From positions 1-36,405 of the forward strand of contig JAGPVT010000144.1 of NCBI GenBank assembly GCA_018066865.1: a stretch of DNA of 36,405 nucleotides, written 5' to 3'. The stretch comes from Marinobacter sp. (GTDB lineage: Bacteria; Pseudomonadota; Gammaproteobacteria; Pseudomonadales; Oleiphilaceae). Positions within the stretch are counted from its first letter, which is position 1; every line of letters begins with the position of its first letter. Positions 1-8,264 of this stretch are shown here, piece by piece. Below the pieces are notes generated by a model, which worked only from the letters and a program-made list of their open reading frames with translations, searched no databases and had not been told where the DNA came from. A program made the position numbers and the translations under genes.

Positions 1-559
1 CCATTTCGCGTGAGCAGCCTACAATACGGCCGATTTCCTGACGGGTGATTTTGATCTGCATGCCATCGGGATGCGTCATGGCGTCCGGCTCCTTGCACAA
101 ATCCAGCAGGGTGCGGGCAACCCGACCGGTTACGTCCAGAAATGCCAGATCGCCAACTTTACGGGTGGTCTGGCGCAGCCGCGAAGCCATCTGTTCGCCA
201 ATGAAATAGAGAACCCCGAGATCCTGCTGGGCAATTTCCCGGAACTTGGGATAGCTGATCTCAGCCACCTCACATTCGATTTTGGCTTTCACCCAGGCGC
301 TGCGGGAATCCATGTTGTCAAACAGCCCCATCTCGCCAAAAAAGTCTCCCGCATTGAGATAGGCCATGATCATTTCGCGCCCGTCATCGTCTTCGATGAT
401 AACCGTGACGGAACCCTTGACGATGTAAAAGAGGGAGTCGCTTTTGTCACCCGCGTAAATAATGGTGCTCTTGGCCGGGTACCGGCGACGATGGCATTGC
501 GAAAGAAAATAGTCGAGATGCTTGGTTTTCTGCTCAACCGGCTTGACGATAGTGGCCAT
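1..559 (-). CDS. vfr: cAMP receptor protein, Vfr/CRP family (partial, C-terminus off the window)
   Basis: Global transcription factor that binds cAMP and then DNA. The first 186 codons are visible and the gene continues past base 1. The N-terminal cyclic-nucleotide domain (about residues 15-120) carries the phosphate-binding cassette FGEMGLF at 74-80 followed by RSA at 86-88, where Arg and Ser contact cAMP. The C-terminal helix-turn-helix begins at [15 protein letters not shown] (171-185) and is cut at the edge. The run [17 protein letters not shown] (22-38) is closer to Pseudomonas Vfr than to E. coli CRP as I recall them. The ATG is preceded by GAGGAGG at 573-579. Neighbours osmC and speD occur in the same order beside vfr in P. 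aeruginosa. Family assignment is very secure; the symbol vfr rather than crp is inference from similarity. Confidence 0.95.
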   Translation of the reverse strand, partial: MATIVKPVEQKTKHLDYFLSQCHRRRYPAKSTIIYAGDKSDSLFYIVKGSVTVIIEDDDGREMIMAYLNAGDFFGEMGLFDNMDSRSAWVKAKIECEVAEISYPKFREIAQQDLGVLYFIGEQMASRLRQTTRKVGDLAFLDVTGRVARTLLDLCKEPDAMTHPDGMQIKITRQEIGRIVGCSREM

Positions 560-572
560 GGTACGAGTCGTG

Positions 573-579
573 CCTCCTC
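573..579 (-). promoter_or_regulatory. Ribosome binding site of vfr
   Basis: On the minus strand this reads GAGGAGG, about 13 bases upstream of the ATG at 559. The spacing is slightly long, but it is the only strong Shine-Dalgarno match near the start and supports this ATG. Confidence 0.6.
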
Positions 580-659
580 AAATACTGGCGGGTTCCGATG
601 TTTGTTGTTCACCCGGCTTTCCCTGCGGGTTCGTTTATTTTTGCTACAAAACAGAGCAA

Positions 660-688
660 CTTATAGCAAGAAGGCCTGCTTCGAGCAA
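660..688 (-). promoter_or_regulatory. Candidate sigma-70 promoter of vfr
   Basis: Read on the minus strand: TTGCTC, 17 bases, then TATAAG (-10 five of six matches, -35 three of six). It would give a leader of roughly 95 nt before the vfr ATG. I looked for a TGTGA-N6-TCACA site that would indicate autoregulation and did not find a convincing one. Confidence 0.45.
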
Positions 689-730
689 CTGGAAACAGTA
701 TACAAGATGTATCTCGCACATGTGCCCCAA

Positions 731-759
731 CTGTCAGGCAACCCCGGTTGTGCTAGCAT
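731..759 (+). promoter_or_regulatory. Candidate sigma-70 promoter of the OsmC-family gene
   Basis: CTGTCA, 17 bases, then TAGCAT, each four of six matches to consensus. It lies 66 bases upstream of the OsmC-family ATG and back to back with the vfr promoter candidate. The assignment rests on motif and spacing only. Confidence 0.3.
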
Positions 760-825
760 TCTGCCCCATCCGTTTATTTCCGGGCGGGCCAATGCTCGCC
801 CCCGCGCAACAGGAGAACACCCTTC

Positions 826-1248
826 ATGAAAGCAACCGTCGACTGGACAGGCAACGCCAGCTTCCGGGCCACGAGTGGCACCGGGCACTCCGTGCAACTG
901 GATGGCCCACCCGATCACGGCGGCGAAAACCTGGGCCCCCGCCCCATGGAAATGCTGCTCATGGGTCTTGGGGGCTGTTCATCATTTGATGTAATGAGCA
1001 TTCTGAAAAAAAGCCGTCAGGACGTCACTGCCTGCCACGCTGAGCTGGAAGCCGAGCGGGCGGACGCCGTGCCATCGGTATTCACGAGGATACACCTGCA
1101 CTTCGTGGTGACCGGCCACAACCTGAAGGAAAACCAGGTAAAGCGTGCCGTGAGCCTGTCGGCTGAAAAGTACTGCTCCGCCTCAATCATGCTGGAAAAA
1201 GCAGGAGTGGAAATCACTCACAGCCATGAAATTCACGCCGCGGAATAA
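826..1248 (+). CDS. OsmC family protein (YhfA-like), probable thiol peroxidase
   Basis: 140 residues, the usual size for the OsmC/Ohr family, which reduces organic hydroperoxides through two conserved cysteines. The cysteines are visible as GGCSSFDV (Cys51) and EKYCSAS (Cys117), and PRPMEMLL (38-45) supplies the Glu near the first cysteine. The protein resembles E. coli YhfA, which also sits beside crp, so this is probably the YhfA subgroup, whose physiological substrate is not established. The ATG at 826 has AGGAGA about ten bases upstream. The gene is divergent from vfr. It is probably transcribed alone, since speD starts 170 bases downstream with its own ribosome binding site. Confidence 0.88.
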   Translation: MKATVDWTGNASFRATSGTGHSVQLDGPPDHGGENLGPRPMEMLLMGLGGCSSFDVMSILKKSRQDVTACHAELEAERADAVPSVFTRIHLHFVVTGHNLKENQVKRAVSLSAEKYCSASIMLEKAGVEITHSHEIHAAE

Positions 1249-1279
1249 GCCATACTCACAACACTATTCAATACCCGGC

Positions 1280-1303
1280 AGGGCGTGCATAATACCGCCC
1301 TTT
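1280..1303 (+). terminator. Weak terminator-like hairpin after the OsmC gene
   Basis: AGGGCG, a 10-base loop, then CGCCCT followed by a short T-rich stretch (TTTCT). The T tract is poor and the loop long, so this is only a candidate. The rest of the gap to speD (1249-1418) shows nothing else clear. Confidence 0.3.
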
Positions 1304-1405
1304 CTCCGCCGGTCTGCGCAAAAGGTGAACAACCTGGTCAGTAATCGGTGGCGGCCTACGCAGAGCGTGCAATTGCCGCTTTACCGTCATTCATCTCCAT
1401 AATCC

Positions 1406-1412
1406 GGAGGGG
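1406..1412 (+). promoter_or_regulatory. Ribosome binding site of speD
   Basis: GGAGGGG six bases before the ATG; a strong site that fixes the speD start. Confidence 0.6.
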
Positions 1413-1418
1413 CTGAGC

Positions 1419-2213
1419 ATGGAATCAAAACTTCAGTTGCACGGTTTCAACAACCTGACTAAATCCCTGAGCTTCAATATCTACGACATCTGTTACGCGC
1501 AGACCGAAGAGCAACGCGAAGCCTATATTGATTACATTGACGAGATGTATAACGCGGAACGCCTGACCCAGATTCTGACCGACGTGGTCAAGATTGTCGG
1601 CGCCAACGTTCTCAACATCGCCCGTCAGGATTACGAGCCACACGGCGCATCCGTCACCATGCTCATTGCCGAGCATGAACTGACCAGCGGCGAAGAGCCT
1701 GACAATGAAGAATCCCCCGGGCCACTCCCGGACACCATAGTCGCCCACCTGGACAAGAGTCACGTCACGGTTCACACCTATCCGGAAAGCCATCCCCATG
1801 AGGGCATCAGCACCTTCCGGGCAGACATTGACGTGTCCACCTGCGGCCTGATATCGCCTTTGAAGGTGCTGAACTACCTGATCCACAGCTTCGATTCCGA
1901 TGTGGTTACCGTCGACTACCGTGTACGCGGTTTTACCCGCGATATAGACGGCACCAAGCATTACATTGATCATGACATCAATTCGATCCAGAACTATCTG
2001 ACCGAAGATACCCAGAACGCCTATCAGATGATCGATGTGAACGTTTATCAGGAAAATCTCTTTCACACCAAAATGATGCTGAAAGAGTTCAACCTGGACA
2101 ACCATGTGTTCGGAGTGAATGCCGACGAACTGGACCCGGAAATAGCACAGTCCATCGAAGACCGCCTGCGGCGCGAGAAGCTGGAGATATTCTACTCACG
2201 CAACGTGGAATAA
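1419..2213 (+). CDS. speD: S-adenosylmethionine decarboxylase proenzyme (SpeD)
   Basis: Decarboxylates S-adenosylmethionine to supply aminopropyl groups for spermidine synthesis; cytoplasmic. At 264 residues it matches the E. coli-type enzyme in length and in long blocks such as [13 protein letters not shown] (7-19). The proenzyme cleaves itself in HLDKSH, and Ser114 would become the pyruvoyl cofactor of the alpha chain. The downstream Cys142 in VSTCG is the conserved catalytic cysteine. The ATG has GGAGGGG at 1406-1412 with six bases of spacing. It converges on prkB with a 15-base gap and no obvious terminator between them. No spermidine synthase gene (speE) is present in the window. Confidence 0.97.
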   Translation: MESKLQLHGFNNLTKSLSFNIYDICYAQTEEQREAYIDYIDEMYNAERLTQILTDVVKIVGANVLNIARQDYEPHGASVTMLIAEHELTSGEEPDNEESPGPLPDTIVAHLDKSHVTVHTYPESHPHEGISTFRADIDVSTCGLISPLKVLNYLIHSFDSDVVTVDYRVRGFTRDIDGTKHYIDHDINSIQNYLTEDTQNAYQMIDVNVYQENLFHTKMMLKEFNLDNHVFGVNADELDPEIAQSIEDRLRREKLEIFYSRNVE

Positions 2214-2228
2214 AAGCTTCCAGCGGAA

Positions 2229-3095
2229 TCAGGCAAACGATTTCCGGGCAATCAGGCGCTGCACCATGGGCCTTGCGATCAAATCCATGGCCAGCGCCAT
2301 TTTCGGCCCCGGAATGACCAAAGTGTCGTGGCGCGACAAAGTACTGTTCGGTATTGCTTGCAGCAGGTAGGAAAAATCCACCTCGGAGGCATCCCGGAAA
2401 CGTATCACCAGCATGCTTTCATCTTCCGTAGGCACATCCCGGACCACAAACGGGTTTGACGTGTCCACCAGAGGAATACGCTGAAAGTTGATATGGGTAT
2501 GTGAAAACTGCGGCACGATATCGTGAACATAATCGTCCATTCGATTGATGATCGTTGCAACCACCGCTTCCTGACTGTAACCCCGCTGATGGGTATCCCG
2601 GTGTATTTTCTGAATCCACTCCAGATTTACAATGGGCACCACGCCAATGAGCAGATCCACATACTGCGCGATATTAAACGCCTCGCTCACAACAGCCCCG
2701 TGCAGACCTTCGTAGAATAACAGATCGGTGTCGGGTTCCAGCGAGCCCCAGGCCGTGAACGTACCCGGTTTGTGCCCTTCAGCCTGCAAACCACGATCTT
2801 CATCGTGAACATACTGTCGATACCGACCGGTGCCTGATTGGCCGTAGTCGTAAAACAGCGCCTCCAGCTTATCGATATGGTTGGCAGCAAGGGCAAAATG
2901 GTTACGCTCACCGAACTGACCCTTGGCGGCCAGTCGAGCCATCTGCTCCCGGTTATAACGGTGAAAACTGTCACCGCTGACCATTGCAGCGGTCAGCTCC
3001 TTACTGGCAAACATGCGCCGGAAAATCTGACCCGTAGTGCTTGTGCCGGCACCGGATGAGCCGGTAACCGCGATAATGGGGTGACGTTTCGACAT
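2229..3095 (-). CDS. prkB: Phosphoribulokinase-like P-loop kinase (PrkB/YhfB type)
   Basis: 288 residues of the phosphoribulokinase/uridine kinase family. The Walker A loop GSSGAGTS lies at residues 12-19, followed by SGDSFHRYNR, the family's substrate-binding region. The length and the position beside a crp-type gene match E. coli prkB, whose true substrate is not firmly established. No RuBisCO or other Calvin cycle gene is visible here, so a role in CO2 fixation should not be assumed. The ATG at 3095 has a poor ribosome binding site. The gene lies 62 bases downstream of the large PilZ/GGDEF/EAL gene on the same strand and may be cotranscribed with it. Confidence 0.88.
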   Translation of the reverse strand: MSKRHPIIAVTGSSGAGTSTTGQIFRRMFASKELTAAMVSGDSFHRYNREQMARLAAKGQFGERNHFALAANHIDKLEALFYDYGQSGTGRYRQYVHDEDRGLQAEGHKPGTFTAWGSLEPDTDLLFYEGLHGAVVSEAFNIAQYVDLLIGVVPIVNLEWIQKIHRDTHQRGYSQEAVVATIINRMDDYVHDIVPQFSHTHINFQRIPLVDTSNPFVVRDVPTEDESMLVIRFRDASEVDFSYLLQAIPNSTLSRHDTLVIPGPKMALAMDLIARPMVQRLIARKSFA

Positions 3096-3157
3096 GGCTG
3101 AGGCGCGCTGTGGTTTGAATGAAAGTTGATAAGGGTTCGAGAAGAGCCGGGTAAACG

Positions 3158-6100
3158 TCAGGCAAGACTATCGAGCGAACAGGGTTTCTCGATCACAAAA
3201 CCCTGAGCGTAATCCACACCCAGTTGCCTCAGTGTATCCAGCACGTCGCGGGATTCAACCTGGGCTGCAATCACCTCCCGATCCATATAGTGCGCCATAT
3301 CCACCATGGATTGCACCATGGCGCGATCTGTTTCACTGGTGTTCAACTGGCCAGTGAACGCGCTGTCAATCTTGATCAGGTCAACCGGTAGCGAGCGCAT
3401 GAACTCGAATGAGCTGGGGCCGCTGCCAAAGTTTCCGAGGCAAAATCTGCACCCCAGTTCCTTCATCTCAATAATAAAATCGGCCACCGCCTGCACATCT
3501 GTGATCGCGGACGCTTCGGTTATTTCGAACCAGAGGCGCTCGATAGGCGCGTCCGTTTCACTCAGCTTTTCATAAATGTATTCAAGCAACGACTGGTCGT
3601 TTAGTGAGTAGCCGGATAAATTGATGCACACGCCACCAAGGTGGCGGGGGTCCGGCGCCTTTACCCGCAGCCAGTCCAACATCTGGCCAACCACCCAGCG
3701 ATCGACAGCCTGCATGCGGTCATACCGCTCTGCCATGCGCACAAAGTCCCTGCCGGTAATCAGCACTCCGGAATCGTCGTACATGCTAATCAGCACTTCA
3801 TACTGAGCTGCCATGTTGGTACGGCCGTGCAAAGGAATAATCTTCTGGCAGCGCAACAACATCCGTTCTTCGTCCAGATCTCCAAGGCTGGCAACCTTGG
3901 CCGCGATCTGTTCCTGGCGGGCCTGATCATCTGCATCCAGGGAATAAACAGCAATCTTGCCGAGCCCTTTCTGTCTGGAGGCCTCCAGCGCCTGCTCAGA
4001 CGCTCTCAGCCAGCGCTCAGCGCTGACCAGCCCTGGCAACTCAGGCACAACCCCGACACTGGCGGACAACTGGTAGCTGCGACCACCGTACACAAACTCG
4101 GCATTCTCTACGGCAGTAATCAAATTAAGGGCCGCATCGTCTGCGTTCTCAGATGGCACCAGCATGCCAAATTCATTCCCTGCAAGCCGTGCCAGAGGCA
4201 TTCCGTCACCAACATGACCACGCAGCAGATCTGCGACACTTTTCAGGGTGTCGTCACCGGCCTGATAACCGGCGGTGTCGTTCAACAGTCGGAACTTGCG
4301 CAAATCCAGCCGCAACAGTGAGCGCTCGTCTTCACGCCGGGCCAGTTGCTGATCGAGCATGCGCTCAAACTCTCGGCGCCCAAGAAGGCCTGTCAGTTCG
4401 TCATGAGTAGAAGCCCAGGACAACTGGTCATAAACCTTACGAACCATTCGGTCGATACTTTCATCCACCAGCGGCCGCTCGTACTGGCCATCGGGCACGA
4501 TGATGCCCTTGCGCATCTGGCGCGCCAGAGCTTCCAGCTCAAGCTCCACAACCCGCATGCCCTGGTGATTCACAAAAACAAACCGGCTGAACCCGCGGGC
4601 GACCCAGACCAAACGGATATACTGCGGTTCGTCGGGTTTTTCCTGATCTCGCAGCCAGTCACCCGTCCGAAGCTTCTGAGCCCGGTTTATCCAACGCTGA
4701 AGGCTACGCTGCTCACGCTCCGACAGTGACTGCTTGAGGTCTTTTTCAATCGGTATCGCAGGCACCTCCACCACTTCAAGTGGCTTGTCAGGACTGCGCA
4801 CCAAAAACTGCTTCAGCTCATCACGTATCTGGGATGACGGCATGTGGTTACTGGAAATAGATGCCAAGCCATCCTGAATGACCCTGAGCAGTTCAGGCAG
4901 GTTCACTGTGCTGTGACGGTCTTCGGCGACCGCCAGCAACGAATCAACCACCGAGAGGTAATCCTGCCAGATCTGGCTGTCCTGTCCCTGGCGTATCCAG
5001 GTCAGCGACAACAAGTCCCGCCAACCACCATCAAGCAGGCTGAGAACGGCCTTTGGTATTTTGCGTCCCGCCAGTTTCCGGTTCAGCACATCGGCTACTG
5101 CAGACTTGGACTCGGCAACTTTCTGGGCGCCCTCCGCTGCAGCTGTTACCCGTTCCACGTTACGGCGGTATACCAGATTCTGGCGATCAATCAGCCCGTC
5201 AAGGTCCTGAACCGTCTGCTCAAAAACCCCGGTATCCTGCTCAAAATCTGTAGTAATACGCTGGACAAGCTCATCAACCCGGCGCTGAACCACCGGATTG
5301 AGTCGGCCACCCTTAATGCCAAGCTGTGCCAACCGGTTCATCACCCCTCTGACAGGGCTGTTCTTGTCGTCAAAAAATGCCGGGTCGCGCATCACAACTT
5401 TCAGAACCGGCACTTCAAGCTGACGCATCCGCTCCTGGGCGTATTCGCTGAGTTTCGGGCTCTCAGTAACCGACTGGAAGAAACGATCTACGACATCCAG
5501 CGTACTTTGCTGTTCGTCATCCAGCTTTTTTGCGCCACTCTCGCGGATTTTTTCGACCACCCGTTCCCGCAGCGGGGTAACGGTGCTGGCACTGTCAACC
5601 GGTTCTGCCTGAAGTTGTTGGAGCTCTCGCTGCAACTCACCCGAAGACATGGGTTTGGCGTTAACGGGGAAGGGAGCGGGCTCGGTTTCACCCCGCGTTG
5701 CGCGACTGGTTGCGAGCGTACCAAGCAAATTCCGCACGGTCGCAAAAGCTGTTTGTGCAGCCTGAGCATAACTCCGGAACTCGCTGCCTGAGCGTCCCTT
5801 CCCTTGCTCGGTATCGCCATTCTTTAGCGTGGACGCCTTGGCATCGGAGCCCGCGCGATCGCTTTGACCTGGCCCAGGGGCCGCTGGCTGTGACGTGGCC
5901 CGATCTGGCTCGCTGTGGCTTTGAGCCGGTTGATTCTGCTCTGCAGCCGGCTTGCTCTGGGGGCTTGTAGCGGTCTGCTCACTCAGATACTTACTGAGGT
6001 CCAGTTCAGGCAACACACCATGGCGAATCAGGATATTGTTCAGTTCTTCATACAGAGGCCCCAAATGGAACAACACCGACTGTTCAAACACTTTAAGACA

Positions 6101-6964
6101 GATTTTTTCAACTTCTCGAGAGGCTTTGAGCTGGCTCAGCCCCGCGTGAAACGACTCGCACACAAGTGACGGGCCAAGCGGGTTATGGTGCCCGGTTGCA
6201 TTGGCAATGCCCAGTTTGTCCAAGCGTAGCTTAAGCTGAAGCAGGTCTTTACGGTATTGGGTGTCGGCCTTGGTAACCATAACCCTGATTGTCAGCCAGT
6301 CTTCAAACTCGCCCTTGTCCACCACCGAAAGTTCGGAGCCCGGAAAGCCTTTAGGGGCCGGTTTTAGCGGAGACTCAAGGCTGCGAGCTATCTGGTGCCA
6401 AATAACTCGCTGTCGGGCCTGAACCTGACCCGAAAAATCCATCAACTCGTTAGCCTGCTGGTCGTTCGTGGCTTTCTGTGCCGCCTCTTTCAGGGCTGCG
6501 GCCATTTGCACGTAGCAGACATCCATGAGTGGTTCTATGTGCTGGATAACCGCACGGGCGGACTGGTGCAGAACAAACTGGACACGCTCACTCGGGGCGC
6601 GCAATGAGGCGCGATCCTGTTCGTGGGAGCCACCACACTGCTGCAGCATAGCCGCGACGGCTTCCGGATTCGTACGAGTAAAATTAACGCCCATGGCACC
6701 GTCAATACGCCTGACAATGCTGACATGGAGTTCATGGCGCTTTTTCCCATCCGGACCGCGAAAGCGCACTATCAGCTCAGATGGGGTGGCGGAAGCAAAG
6801 GCCCGGTCAAGCTTGCGTGATGTCTCGCCAGAATAGCGTACAAACAGGCCCTCGGGGCAGAAATCCGCAATCTGACATGGCCACGACTCGCCCGTACCCA
6901 GATCAATCTGTGCAGCAAGTTTGATAGGTTTTCGGGGGCTGTTGCGCCGTTCTCTCGGATCCAT
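3158..6964 (-). CDS. PilZ-DUF1631-GGDEF-EAL protein with degenerate catalytic motifs (probable c-di-GMP effector)
   Basis: 1268 residues. The N-terminus (about 1-110) is a PilZ-type domain with RRNSPRK (6-12) and a DFCPEG variant of the DxSxxG motif. A long, mostly helical DUF1631-like region follows to about 790, with a Gln/Pro/Ser-rich linker near 330-400. A GGDEF fold spans about 840-1010, but the active-site loop is AGNEF (928-932) and no RxxD inhibitory site precedes it. The EAL fold spans about 1030-1268. It keeps EVL (1056-1058), NLS (1115-1117), EITEA (1147-1151) and Lys1198. The DDFG motif is replaced by LGNFG (1176-1180), and AEGVE is replaced by AAQVE. Both enzyme activities are probably lost, leaving a sensor or scaffold; that is inference. 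No signal peptide or membrane segment is apparent. It is divergent from the aminopeptidase gene. Confidence 0.85.
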   Translation of the reverse strand: MDPRERRNSPRKPIKLAAQIDLGTGESWPCQIADFCPEGLFVRYSGETSRKLDRAFASATPSELIVRFRGPDGKKRHELHVSIVRRIDGAMGVNFTRTNPEAVAAMLQQCGGSHEQDRASLRAPSERVQFVLHQSARAVIQHIEPLMDVCYVQMAAALKEAAQKATNDQQANELMDFSGQVQARQRVIWHQIARSLESPLKPAPKGFPGSELSVVDKGEFEDWLTIRVMVTKADTQYRKDLLQLKLRLDKLGIANATGHHNPLGPSLVCESFHAGLSQLKASREVEKICLKVFEQSVLFHLGPLYEELNNILIRHGVLPELDLSKYLSEQTATSPQSKPAAEQNQPAQSHSEPDRATSQPAAPGPGQSDRAGSDAKASTLKNGDTEQGKGRSGSEFRSYAQAAQTAFATVRNLLGTLATSRATRGETEPAPFPVNAKPMSSGELQRELQQLQAEPVDSASTVTPLRERVVEKIRESGAKKLDDEQQSTLDVVDRFFQSVTESPKLSEYAQERMRQLEVPVLKVVMRDPAFFDDKNSPVRGVMNRLAQLGIKGGRLNPVVQRRVDELVQRITTDFEQDTGVFEQTVQDLDGLIDRQNLVYRRNVERVTAAAEGAQKVAESKSAVADVLNRKLAGRKIPKAVLSLLDGGWRDLLSLTWIRQGQDSQIWQDYLSVVDSLLAVAEDRHSTVNLPELLRVIQDGLASISSNHMPSSQIRDELKQFLVRSPDKPLEVVEVPAIPIEKDLKQSLSEREQRSLQRWINRAQKLRTGDWLRDQEKPDEPQYIRLVWVARGFSRFVFVNHQGMRVVELELEALARQMRKGIIVPDGQYERPLVDESIDRMVRKVYDQLSWASTHDELTGLLGRREFERMLDQQLARREDERSLLRLDLRKFRLLNDTAGYQAGDDTLKSVADLLRGHVGDGMPLARLAGNEFGMLVPSENADDAALNLITAVENAEFVYGGRSYQLSASVGVVPELPGLVSAERWLRASEQALEASRQKGLGKIAVYSLDADDQARQEQIAAKVASLGDLDEERMLLRCQKIIPLHGRTNMAAQYEVLISMYDDSGVLITGRDFVRMAERYDRMQAVDRWVVGQMLDWLRVKAPDPRHLGGVCINLSGYSLNDQSLLEYIYEKLSETDAPIERLWFEITEASAITDVQAVADFIIEMKELGCRFCLGNFGSGPSSFEFMRSLPVDLIKIDSAFTGQLNTSETDRAMVQSMVDMAHYMDREVIAAQVESRDVLDTLRQLGVDYAQGFVIEKPCSLDSLA

Positions 6965-7160
6965 GAACTACCTGATATTGCACAAAGCCGGAAGGCGGGC
7001 GGGGGGTACTCTGCCCGCTAACGACTAACGTCCCTGAAAAATAGTGGTCGCCGCCACTTTCTGTTATGAAAAACGTGACCGTGCTTATAACCGTTAATAT
7101 GAGTGTACTATAGCGGCTATCCGGGGGCACTCAAACCGCACCGTCTTAACGTCGTAACCT

Positions 7161-8264
7161 ATGAAGCAGCTTAGTCAGATCTATACGGTTTTGCTACTGA
7201 TAACATACCTGAGTGGTTGCACCACCATCAGTTACTACACTCAGGCCATTCGTGGCCACCTGGCGCTGACGATGGCGGGCGAACCGATAGACCGCTATAT
7301 CGCCGACAAAGAAACCCCCGACGTGCTCCGTAACAAGCTGATACTGTCCCGCCAGGCCCGCCGTTTTGCAGCTGAGCGTCTCGGGCTACCAACTGGCGAT
7401 GCGTTCAAAGACTATGTGGCTCTTGATCGCTCCTGGGTGGTGGTTAATCTGGTGGCCGTGCCAGAATTCTCCCTGCAACCACACCAATGGTGCTATCCGG
7501 CTCTTGGCTGCCAGGCATACCGGGGGTATTTTCACCTTGAAGACGCCCGGCGGGAGGAGCAACGCTTCCAGGCCGAAGGCTACGACACCTTCATCGGCGG
7601 TGTAACGGCGTACTCGACACTGGGGTGGTTTGACGACCCGCTGCATTCCGGCTTTACCAGCCTGTCTGATGACCGCATGGTGGCATTGATGTTCCACGAG
7701 CTAGCCCACCGAGTTGTCTACATCAAAGAAGACACTGCCTTCAACGAGAGCTTTGCCACCGCTGTGGAGCTGGAAGGCCTGAAGCTCTGGTTGGCACATC
7801 AAGGGGAGCCATCAGTATTCGAACAGGCACTTGTGCGTTTTGAGTTACGCAACAAAACCTATGCACTGGCAGAGTCCGCCAGCGCGGATCTGAAAAATCT
7901 GTATCGGCAACAAGGCGTGCTTTCCGAAAGCAGTCTTCGCGAGCGTAAACGGCTCGTTTTTGAGGAACTCAATGCGGCTTACGGGGAGCTACTTGCCGAC
8001 GAGAGCCAAAGAACAGAAGGAAGAGGCAACAGGGAAAAAATAAAAGGGCCCTTCGGAGCCCCTCCTGTCGCCTTCAACAACGCTCGTATCGCGCTGTTTA
8101 CGCAATACAATCAGTATGTGCCGGCCTTTCGACAGCTACTCAAACAGTCCGACTACGACTTTCCGGCGTTCTACCTCGCCGTGGAGCCCCTTTCCCGGCA
8201 ACCTGATGAGCAGCGCCGGCAGGTGTTGCAAGATCTGTCACAGCGGTTTGAAGAAGACTTTTGA
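7161..8264 (+). CDS. Predicted aminopeptidase, lipoprotein zinc metallopeptidase (COG4324/DUF2265 type)
   Basis: 367 residues. The N-terminus is a lipoprotein signal peptide ending in the lipobox LSGC, with Cys20 as the lipidation site, so the protein should be tethered to an envelope membrane. The zinc site HELAH is at 179-183, with NESFATA at 195-201 supplying Glu196 as the likely third ligand. This matches the family of predicted bacterial aminopeptidases, for which substrate data are scarce. Residues about 283-302 form a hydrophilic Gly/Lys/Arg-rich stretch that coincides with a terminator signal for the opposite strand. The last 27 bases overlap the end of argA. No clear Shine-Dalgarno precedes the ATG. 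Confidence 0.82.
   Translation: MKQLSQIYTVLLLITYLSGCTTISYYTQAIRGHLALTMAGEPIDRYIADKETPDVLRNKLILSRQARRFAAERLGLPTGDAFKDYVALDRSWVVVNLVAVPEFSLQPHQWCYPALGCQAYRGYFHLEDARREEQRFQAEGYDTFIGGVTAYSTLGWFDDPLHSGFTSLSDDRMVALMFHELAHRVVYIKEDTAFNESFATAVELEGLKLWLAHQGEPSVFEQALVRFELRNKTYALAESASADLKNLYRQQGVLSESSLRERKRLVFEELNAAYGELLADESQRTEGRGNREKIKGPFGAPPVAFNNARIALFTQYNQYVPAFRQLLKQSDYDFPAFYLAVEPLSRQPDEQRRQVLQDLSQRFEEDF
8035..8061 (-). terminator. Intrinsic terminator for the argA transcript, inside the aminopeptidase gene
   Basis: Read on the minus strand: stem GGGCTC, loop CGAA, stem GGGCCC (one U-G pair), then TTTTATTTTTT. It lies 177 bases past the argA stop codon, within the coding sequence of the convergent aminopeptidase gene. 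It is the only good terminator I see for the long minus-strand run that ends with argA. Confidence 0.7.

Noticed and set aside
690..750. CRP/Vfr binding site in the vfr-OsmC divergent region
   Set aside because: GATGTATCTCGCACATG is suggestive but does not keep the TGTGA-N6-TCACA spacing.
1425..2105. 226-codon open frame antisense to speD
   Set aside because: Shadow frame; speD is certain and the antisense product has no features of a real protein.
2214..2228. Terminator between the convergent speD and prkB genes
   Set aside because: The 15-base gap holds no hairpin with a T tract on either strand.
4844..5791. 315-codon open frame antisense to the PilZ-DUF1631-GGDEF-EAL gene
   Set aside because: It lies wholly inside a better supported gene on the other strand, has no family similarity and no ribosome binding site.
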